A stretch of DNA of 19,377 nucleotides from CAZGSV01 sp964528605 (GTDB taxonomy: Bacteria; Armatimonadota; Zipacnadia; CAZGSV01). A program made the position numbers and the translations under genes. The stretch's first letter is position 1, and the number at the start of each line of letters is the position of its first letter. The notes under the pieces were generated by a model that had not been told where the DNA came from, did no database searches, and saw only the letters and a list, made by a program, of their open reading frames with translations. Below are positions 15,010 to 19,377 of the stretch, in pieces. The stretch lies in contig CAZGSV010000061.1 of assembly GCA_964528605.1 (NCBI GenBank), positions 1 through 19,377 on the forward strand. The letters are read 5' to 3'.

Positions 15010-15768
15010 TTATCGCTGGAGTTCGAGCCACAGCGCCCGATAGTACTTGAGCACTCGCTCGGGGTCGGCGCTCGCCTGTATCTCGGCCAGGCAGAAACCG
15101 GTGTAGCCCGAGTTCTTCAGCAGCGAAAGCAACTGTTGCCAGGGATAGTTCTCTATGTAAAGGTCGCGCATGTGCACCAGGCCGATGCGCCCGGCGACCA
15201 GGTTGAAGTTGGCCTCGAGGCCGTCGCCGGAGAGGTCGGAGTCGTTAGAGTTCCAGCACACCCAGAGATTCGGATGGTTGGCGTAGTCAAGAATCTTGCG
15301 CACGTTAGGCACCAGCGAGGTCCCGCCGCCGTGCACCTCGAGCCGAATCTGCACCCCGTACGGCTGCGCGAACTCCGCGCATTCACGTAGGGCCAAGCCA
15401 ATCTGTTCCAAGGTCTTCTCCTGCGGCACACCTTCGGGGAGGCCGTTGGGACGCACCTTGACGCCGGGGCAGCCGAGGTCGGCGGCCAACTTCACCCATT
15501 CCTTGGTCTCCTCAATGTTGCGGCGCACCTCGGCGGCGTCCGGCTTCTGATACTCGCACGCGGTCCCTAGCCCGGCGATCGCCACTCCGGCCTCCTCGAA
15601 CTGCTCGCGGACGGCGGCGCGCTGCCCGGCGGTGAGGCTCAGTTCGACCCCGTGGGCGTGCGTGGTGCGCAGTTCGACTCCTTCAAAGCCGCTCGCCTTG
15701 CACATCTGGATTATGGTCGGGACGTCCCAGTCCTTGGCGATGTTGTAGGTGACGAATCCGAGTCTCAT
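15010..15768 (-). CDS. Xylose-isomerase-like TIM-barrel sugar isomerase/epimerase
   Basis: The 252-residue core is an AP-endonuclease-2/xylose isomerase-like barrel. It begins MRLGFVTYNIAKDWDVPTII, with GVELRTTHAHGV (30-41), KVRPNGLPEGVP (104-115), and likely metal ligands E144 (RLEVHGGGTS), N173/D176 (CWNSND), H199 (VHMRDLY) and E229 (CLAEI). It should bind a divalent metal and interconvert or epimerise a sugar or sugar acid. The ATG at 15768 has AGGGAG eight bases upstream. The frame stays open to a GTG at 16044 and includes a TTG at 16026 with AGGGAG; the extra 85-90 residues contain two hydrophobic, signal-like stretches. Relatives in Planctomycetes often carry export signals, so an exported long form is possible. 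Copy B lies 106 bases downstream on the same strand. Confidence 0.87.
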   Translation of the reverse strand: MRLGFVTYNIAKDWDVPTIIQMCKASGFEGVELRTTHAHGVELSLTAGQRAAVREQFEEAGVAIAGLGTACEYQKPDAAEVRRNIEETKEWVKLAADLGCPGVKVRPNGLPEGVPQEKTLEQIGLALRECAEFAQPYGVQIRLEVHGGGTSLVPNVRKILDYANHPNLWVCWNSNDSDLSGDGLEANFNLVAGRIGLVHMRDLYIENYPWQQLLSLLKNSGYTGFCLAEIQASADPERVLKYYRALWLELQR

Positions 15769-15890
15769 GCGCTTCACTCCCTGCTCGGGCTCATCGGCTA
15801 CCGCCTCGGCGTGCCCCGGCAAGAGCCACACGGCGAACGGAGACAGAGCGGCGGCGAGCGGGGGCCGTGGCGCCGATGCTGTTGGGGCGC

Positions 15891-15919
15891 AACATAGCGA
15901 ACTGTTCGCAGGCTGGCAA
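15891..15919 (-). promoter_or_regulatory. Candidate promoter P2 of the TIM-barrel gene, with a palindrome in its spacer
   Basis: Minus-strand TTGCCA (15919-15914), 17 bases, then TATGTT (15896-15891); 9 of 12 consensus positions match. A perfect palindrome GCGAAC-t-GTTCGC (15897-15909) fills the spacer, ending directly against the -10 box, as expected for a repressor operator. The start would be near 15884, 116 bases before the ATG at 15768. Confidence 0.5.
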
Positions 15920-16057
15920 GGCGGACCGCCTCGGTGGTTGCCGGCGAGCGTCAGCGCAGCGAGGGCGCAGAAGGCCATCAGGACTCGGCGCGCCGGCCGT
16001 CCGAGGCGAGAAAGCGAGGTGCGCAAGTTGCTCCCTCCCCACAATCAGAGTGCAGGT

Positions 16058-16086
16058 ATTGTGGCGCTCGCGGCCCACGCGAGCAA
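16058..16086 (-). promoter_or_regulatory. Alternative promoter P1 for a long form of the TIM-barrel gene
   Basis: Minus-strand TTGCTC (16086-16081), 17 bases, CACAAT (16063-16058). Weak match (3/6 and 4/6). Transcription from about 16051 would allow translation from the TTG at 16026, giving the form with an N-terminal signal-like segment. Confidence 0.25.
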
Positions 16087-16100
16087 GCGCCCCCCGTTCG

Positions 16101-16129
16101 TTGACTTGCCTTAGACGCCGGCCTAGTCT
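16101..16129 (+). promoter_or_regulatory. Promoter of the secreted glycosidase-like gene
   Basis: TTGACT (16101-16106), exactly 17 bases, TAGTCT (16124-16129). Transcription should begin near 16136, giving a 27-base leader that contains the GGGGGTGG Shine-Dalgarno before the GTG at 16163. Confidence 0.6.
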
Positions 16130-16162
16130 GATCCGCTACTCCAGCATCCTGGGGGTGGTAGT

Positions 16163-17764
16163 GTGACTCGCGCCGCAGCGGTGGCTTGCCTGATTGCCTT
16201 TGCGCTGGTCGGCGTCGCCGGACCGGCCCGGGCGTTCGGCCCGCTGCCCAAGAAGGTCATCGAGTTCGGCTGGGACACGCCAGACACCAAATACGCGCGC
16301 GAGAACGTCGCCGTCATGGAGACGGTGCCCTTCGACGGCACCGTGATCGCGCCGCGCTACACCACGCCGGACGGGCAGGGCGGGAGCCTCGATTGGCAGA
16401 CGTTCGGCAGCCAGGCGGTGGATCCCGGGGTCATTGAGCCGCTCATCGAGGACCTGCGGGCGACCAAGTTCACCCGCTTCACCGACAACTTCCTGCGCAT
16501 GAATACCACGCCGGGCGACGTGGACTGGTTCGACGACTTCTCTCCCGTGTTGCACAACTGCCGCCTGTGCGCCCGCCTGGCCCAGCAGGGGGGGCTGAAG
16601 GGCATTCTCTTCGACGTCGAGCAGTACCAGAAGCAACTCTTCACCTACGGGCAGATGAAGTACCAGGACAAGTCGTTCACGGAGTATGCGGAGCAAGCGC
16701 GCTTGCGCGGGCGTGAAGTCATCCAGGCCATCAACAGCGAGTTCCCCGACGTCACCATCTTCCTCACCTTCGGCTACGAACTGCCGTGGCGCGAGATGGG
16801 CACCGGCTTCGCGCTGGAGAAGGCGAGCAACGGGCTGCTGGCGCCGTTCCTCGACGGGGTCATTGAAGCCGCCTCCGAGCAGACGAAGATCGTGGACGGA
16901 TGGGAACTGTCGTACGGCTACAAGACGCGCGACCGGTTCCTCGACGCCTACGGTTTCATGCATAACACGGCCCGCGAGATGTGTGCGGTGCCGCTCGCCT
17001 ATCAGAGGAAGGTGCAGGCCGGCTTCGGCACCTGGATGGACTATGACTCCGGCGGTCGGGGGGGCTTCTTCCCTGACGAGTTTGACAAGAACCACTTCAC
17101 ACCGTGGGAGTTCCATCGCGCGCTGGTCAGCGCCCTGCGCGTGTCGGACGAGTACGTGTGGGTCTATACCGAGCGGCTCAACTGGTGGACGCGAGATAAC
17201 GTCTCTGACGCTTACTTTCAGGCTCTGCATGTGGCGCCGGAGGAGCGGCGCGACCTCGGCCGCGCCGAGGTAGTCGAACTACAGCAATGGCCCGAGAGCG
17301 CTGACTTCCGCAAGCGCAACGCCCTGATCTGCGCGCTGCCGGACCAGTGGGACTTCAAGTACGATCCCGACGGCCGCGGCGAGAGGGAGAAGTGGTATCT
17401 GCCCGAGACCAAAGGCTGGGGCGAGGTCTCGACCCGCGACCAGTGGTGGCGCCAACTCGGCAAGGGTGAGTTGAGCGGCCACGGCTGGGCGCGCACCACC
17501 TTCACCGTCCCCGAGCGGTTCCGCGGCAAGAGGATCATCCTGCGCTTCAGCGCCGTGGACGAGGTGGCCTGGGTCTACCTCAACGGCCAGTTGCTCTACC
17601 ACCACTACGACGATTCGCCCGAAGGGTGGCAGATGCCCTTCGAGATTGACATCACGAGCAAGGTGCTCCCGGACAAGCCCAACCTGCTGGTGGTCCATGC
17701 CTATGCCGAGGGCAGCCTCGGCGGCCTCTTCCGGCCCGTCTACCTCTACTCCCCAAGGCGCTGA
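16163..17764 (+). CDS. Secreted glycosidase-like protein: putative TIM-barrel domain plus GH2-type sugar-binding beta-sandwich
   Basis: The 533-residue product begins at a GTG with a GGGGGTGG Shine-Dalgarno. A Sec signal peptide (hydrophobic AAVACLIAFALVGVAG, cleavage after ARA at about 24) exports it. Residues 28-400 resemble a barrel: alternating hydrophobic strands and acidic motifs such as KGILFDVEQYQKQ (about 145-157), IFLTFGYELPW and WVYTERLNWW, which offer candidate acid/base and nucleophile residues; assignment is inference. From about 430 to the end, HGWARTTFTVPERF...GKRIILRFSAVDEVAWVYLNG...ITSKVL is a typical glycosyl hydrolase 2 sugar-binding jelly roll. The substrate is presumably a polysaccharide or glycoside whose sugar feeds the neighbouring oxidoreductases and isomerase. 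No glycosidase family could be named from sequence alone. It is transcribed divergently from the TIM-barrel gene. Confidence 0.82.
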   Translation: MTRAAAVACLIAFALVGVAGPARAFGPLPKKVIEFGWDTPDTKYARENVAVMETVPFDGTVIAPRYTTPDGQGGSLDWQTFGSQAVDPGVIEPLIEDLRATKFTRFTDNFLRMNTTPGDVDWFDDFSPVLHNCRLCARLAQQGGLKGILFDVEQYQKQLFTYGQMKYQDKSFTEYAEQARLRGREVIQAINSEFPDVTIFLTFGYELPWREMGTGFALEKASNGLLAPFLDGVIEAASEQTKIVDGWELSYGYKTRDRFLDAYGFMHNTAREMCAVPLAYQRKVQAGFGTWMDYDSGGRGGFFPDEFDKNHFTPWEFHRALVSALRVSDEYVWVYTERLNWWTRDNVSDAYFQALHVAPEERRDLGRAEVVELQQWPESADFRKRNALICALPDQWDFKYDPDGRGEREKWYLPETKGWGEVSTRDQWWRQLGKGELSGHGWARTTFTVPERFRGKRIILRFSAVDEVAWVYLNGQLLYHHYDDSPEGWQMPFEIDITSKVLPDKPNLLVVHAYAEGSLGGLFRPVYLYSPRR

Positions 17765-17780
17765 GCGTGAAGGGGCTGGG

Positions 17781-17811
17781 TTGGTGGGTGCCGATGGTTT
17801 CTCGGTATAAT
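17781..17811 (+). promoter_or_regulatory. Promoter of the HEPN-ATPase pair
   Basis: A perfect TATAAT (17806-17811) follows TTGGTG (17781-17786) with a rather long 19-base spacer. Transcription would start near 17818, only 0-20 bases before the possible start codons, so translation may be leaderless or nearly so. Confidence 0.5.
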
Positions 17812-17831
17812 GCCCTGTGGTGCACTGTTTG

Positions 17832-18665
17832 ATGGTTGTGGGCGATAGGGACGACGAGTTGCTCGGGCGGTGCTTGGAGGCCTACGGGTACCTCTTCCGC
17901 ATCGAGAACGTACTTCGCGAGCTCATTGCGGAGGTCATGCGGCAGACCCACGGCGCGCGGTGGCTTCGGCAAGTGCCGGGGGGCGCCGACAGCCCAAGGG
18001 ACCACATACAGGCGAACACGCCCAAGGAACGCGAGGGGGGATGGCGAGGAATAATGGTACGGTCACCTTTATACTACGCGGATCTGGGCGACCTCTCCCA
18101 GATAATCGCGGCCCGCCACAACTGGGATGACGGTTTCAGCCGATTTGCCTTCTCCAAGGAGGCGGTGCACGCTCTGATCGCACGGCTGGCGCCCGTACGG
18201 AACAGAGTCGCGCATTTCCGCGGCGTCGCTCCCGAGGATTGCGACGTTGTCAAGGGGGCGTGGGCGGAGGTTCGTGGATGGATCGGAAGCAAGGCCGAGG
18301 AACTGCTGGAGCGCTGTTGTCACGGGGTCAGCATCGGGGACAAGTTGCAAGGCCTCGCAGACGAATTGAGGGCCGCGGAGTTGTTGCTGTCGAAGGTACC
18401 GGACGTGGTGCAGGTAACGGTCTGGGAGCAGGTACGGGCCGCCGACTGGTTCGACGACGAGTTCCTGGGACTGGACTCACAGCCAGTGCGGCAGGCGTAC
18501 GCCCTGCTCCATGAGTATCACGGGCTCCCGAGAGGCATCGGCACGGGTCTGGATAGAAAGCGGTGGCTCGAACGTCGGGGCTGCATCGCGGCACTCGCAA
18601 ATGCGCGCAGGGCGATCGAGCACCTTCTTGAGGGGGGCGGTCAAGTTGGCAGCAAACCCGTTTGA
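17832..18665 (+). CDS. HEPN-domain protein, Swt1-like (putative RNase)
   Basis: From the ATG at 17832 the product is 277 residues; in-frame GTGs at 17817, 17820 and 17838 are alternatives, and none has a good Shine-Dalgarno. An N-terminal helical pair (CLEAYGYLFRIENVLRELIAEV) leads to a HEPN domain: YYADLGDLSQIIAARHNW, then the signature RNRVAH, a complete Rx4H motif with Asn after the Arg. This motif is the RNase active site in HEPN toxins and in Swt1-type and Abi-type proteins. The C-terminal 100 residues are helical and unassigned. It overlaps the ATPase gene by 20 bases, so the two are cotranscribed and probably act together. The toxin or RNA-cleaving role is inferred from the motif, not shown. 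The C-terminal half could bind the ATPase. Confidence 0.8.
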   Translation: MVVGDRDDELLGRCLEAYGYLFRIENVLRELIAEVMRQTHGARWLRQVPGGADSPRDHIQANTPKEREGGWRGIMVRSPLYYADLGDLSQIIAARHNWDDGFSRFAFSKEAVHALIARLAPVRNRVAHFRGVAPEDCDVVKGAWAEVRGWIGSKAEELLERCCHGVSIGDKLQGLADELRAAELLLSKVPDVVQVTVWEQVRAADWFDDEFLGLDSQPVRQAYALLHEYHGLPRGIGTGLDRKRWLERRGCIAALANARRAIEHLLEGGGQVGSKPV

Positions 18666-19377
18666 CTTCCTCAGTCCCGTGCAGCGCGCGGATCTGCTCG
18701 CGGGTCGGCAGCGCGAGCTCGAAGAGATCGGGTACTACCTTGCAACTGCCGTGGAAGGCCAAGCCACGCACCTGGCCCTGGTTGGCGAACCGGGTTGTGG
18801 CAAGACCAGTCTAATGAACGTACTCGCTCTACGAGCCCACGACCTTGACCTCCTGCCCGTCGTGGTCACGCTGACGGGGTCGGTGGTTGAGAGCGAACTT
18901 GAATTCTGGCGTTCGGTGTTCGAGTCCCTAATGGCTTGCGCAACGGAGGCCGGGTTGTACGAGGGCCTCGAAGGGGACGTGTTCCGAACATTTCGGACGA
19001 TCATGGCGACCCTGGAGGTGCCGCCCGAGCTCAAGTACGTGATACCCGACTTCGCCGCTTTCTACGCGGGGGCGCGGAAGTCCGCTGATGCCTTGCGTCC
19101 CGTGCCTGTGCCAACGATTCGGCGGGACCTGGCGGATGCCCGCAAGGAGGCACGAGAGCAGGGGCTCTGCGGCCTGGTCTGGCTGTTCGATGAGGCGGAC
19201 CTCTTGGCCGGGACTCCCAGCGTCCTCCAGGGGCTGATAGGCGCTTTCGTGGGGCTTGAGGGCCACCTGATCACCCTGGCGGGACGTCCAGGCCTCTTGG
19301 AGCGTCTTGGCGGCGCTTACGAGCCAATGCGACGTCGGTTCAACCAAGTCTCGGTCGCTCGCTTCGGGGCAGCGTGG
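18646..19377 (+). CDS. P-loop AAA/STAND-type ATPase (C-terminus cut by window edge)
   Basis: 244 residues are visible. The TTG start at 18646 has GAGGGGGG eight bases upstream and lies inside the end of the HEPN gene. The product begins LAANPFDFLSPVQRADLLAG with a GRQRELEEI adaptor, like Orc1/Cdc6 or STAND ATPases that open with a G-R-x-x-E-L motif. Walker A is GEPGCGKTS (about 48-56) and Walker B is LVWLFDEADLL (about 182-192). A sensor-like LITLAGRPGLLERL follows. No transmembrane segment is seen. The effector or sensor domain that would usually sit C-terminal is beyond the window. With the HEPN partner this suggests an ATPase-controlled nuclease system; both the domain family and the cut end should be kept in mind. 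Confidence 0.85.
   Translation, partial: MAANPFDFLSPVQRADLLAGRQRELEEIGYYLATAVEGQATHLALVGEPGCGKTSLMNVLALRAHDLDLLPVVVTLTGSVVESELEFWRSVFESLMACATEAGLYEGLEGDVFRTFRTIMATLEVPPELKYVIPDFAAFYAGARKSADALRPVPVPTIRRDLADARKEAREQGLCGLVWLFDEADLLAGTPSVLQGLIGAFVGLEGHLITLAGRPGLLERLGGAYEPMRRRFNQVSVARFGAAW

Larger units (their letters stand above)
15769..16162. other. 394-base divergent intergenic region
   Basis: This separates the minus-strand TIM-barrel gene from the plus-strand secreted protein. It holds one plus-strand promoter (16101-16129) and two alternative minus-strand promoters (15891-15919 and 16058-16086). Part of it (15769-16026) may instead be coding for an N-terminal signal region of the TIM-barrel protein. 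No other gene is seen. Confidence 0.6.

Noticed and set aside
15897..15909. GCGAAC-t-GTTCGC as a LexA (SOS) box
   Set aside because: The Gram-positive LexA consensus is CGAAC-N4-GTTCG; here the half-sites are one base apart, so LexA binding is unlikely.
16136..17230. 364-codon open frame on the minus strand opposite the secreted glycosidase-like gene
   Set aside because: Antisense shadow: the opposite strand has a signal peptide, promoter, Shine-Dalgarno and recognisable domain, while this frame is Val/Arg/Leu-rich without motifs.

Overview
The window is a high-GC, densely packed bacterial chromosome segment with 15 supported genes; the two end genes are cut by the window edges. The gene families (SpoIIE-type phosphatase, UroD-like methyltransferase family, paired Gfo/Idh/MocA oxidoreductases, sugar isomerase-like TIM barrel, secreted glycosidase-like protein, Abhydrolase/acetyl-xylan-esterase-like enzyme) resemble uncultured soil or aquatic lineages such as Armatimonadota, Planctomycetota or related groups. 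That placement is an inference from gene types, not a phylogenetic result. Several promoters match the sigma-70 consensus closely and most starts have an AGGAGG-like Shine-Dalgarno sequence.

Region 1 (1-5400, minus strand) is a tight five-gene operon read right to left: Lrp/AsnC regulator, class I/II aminotransferase, TrkH potassium channel subunit, TrkA/KtrA RCK subunit, and a membrane SpoIIE/PP2C phosphatase that runs off the left edge. Gaps are a 4-base overlap, 0, 11 and 11 bases. A promoter (TTGACC-N18-TATAAT) sits just upstream. The first two genes match the arrangement of the Bacillus subtilis alaR-alaT pair.

Region 2 (5431-8385, minus strand) holds an alpha/beta hydrolase, endonuclease III (nth) and a UroD-family protein, loosely spaced.

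Region 3 (8500-10904, minus strand) has two paralogous exported proteins with a LolA/DUF2092-like domain; the second carries a C-terminal TlpA-type thioredoxin domain and has no canonical start codon that would include its obvious signal sequence.

Region 4 (11163-12530, minus strand) is one unrecognised 378-residue gene with less GC-biased codon use, a perfect-consensus promoter, an inverted repeat across its -10 element and a long hairpin-containing leader.

Region 5 (12730-17764) looks like a carbohydrate module: a tandem pair of closely related Gfo/Idh/MocA oxidoreductases and a xylose-isomerase-like TIM barrel on the minus strand, and a divergently transcribed, secreted glycosidase-like protein with a C-terminal beta-sandwich on the plus strand. 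A palindrome lies inside a candidate promoter in the divergent region.

Region 6 (17781-19377, plus strand) is a HEPN-domain (Swt1-like) protein overlapping a P-loop ATPase that runs off the right edge, a pairing that suggests a conflict or defence function.

Several intergenic regions contain short perfect hairpins preceded by GTAG or GTGG, the architecture of REP elements. No tRNA, rRNA, CRISPR array or transposase gene was seen.
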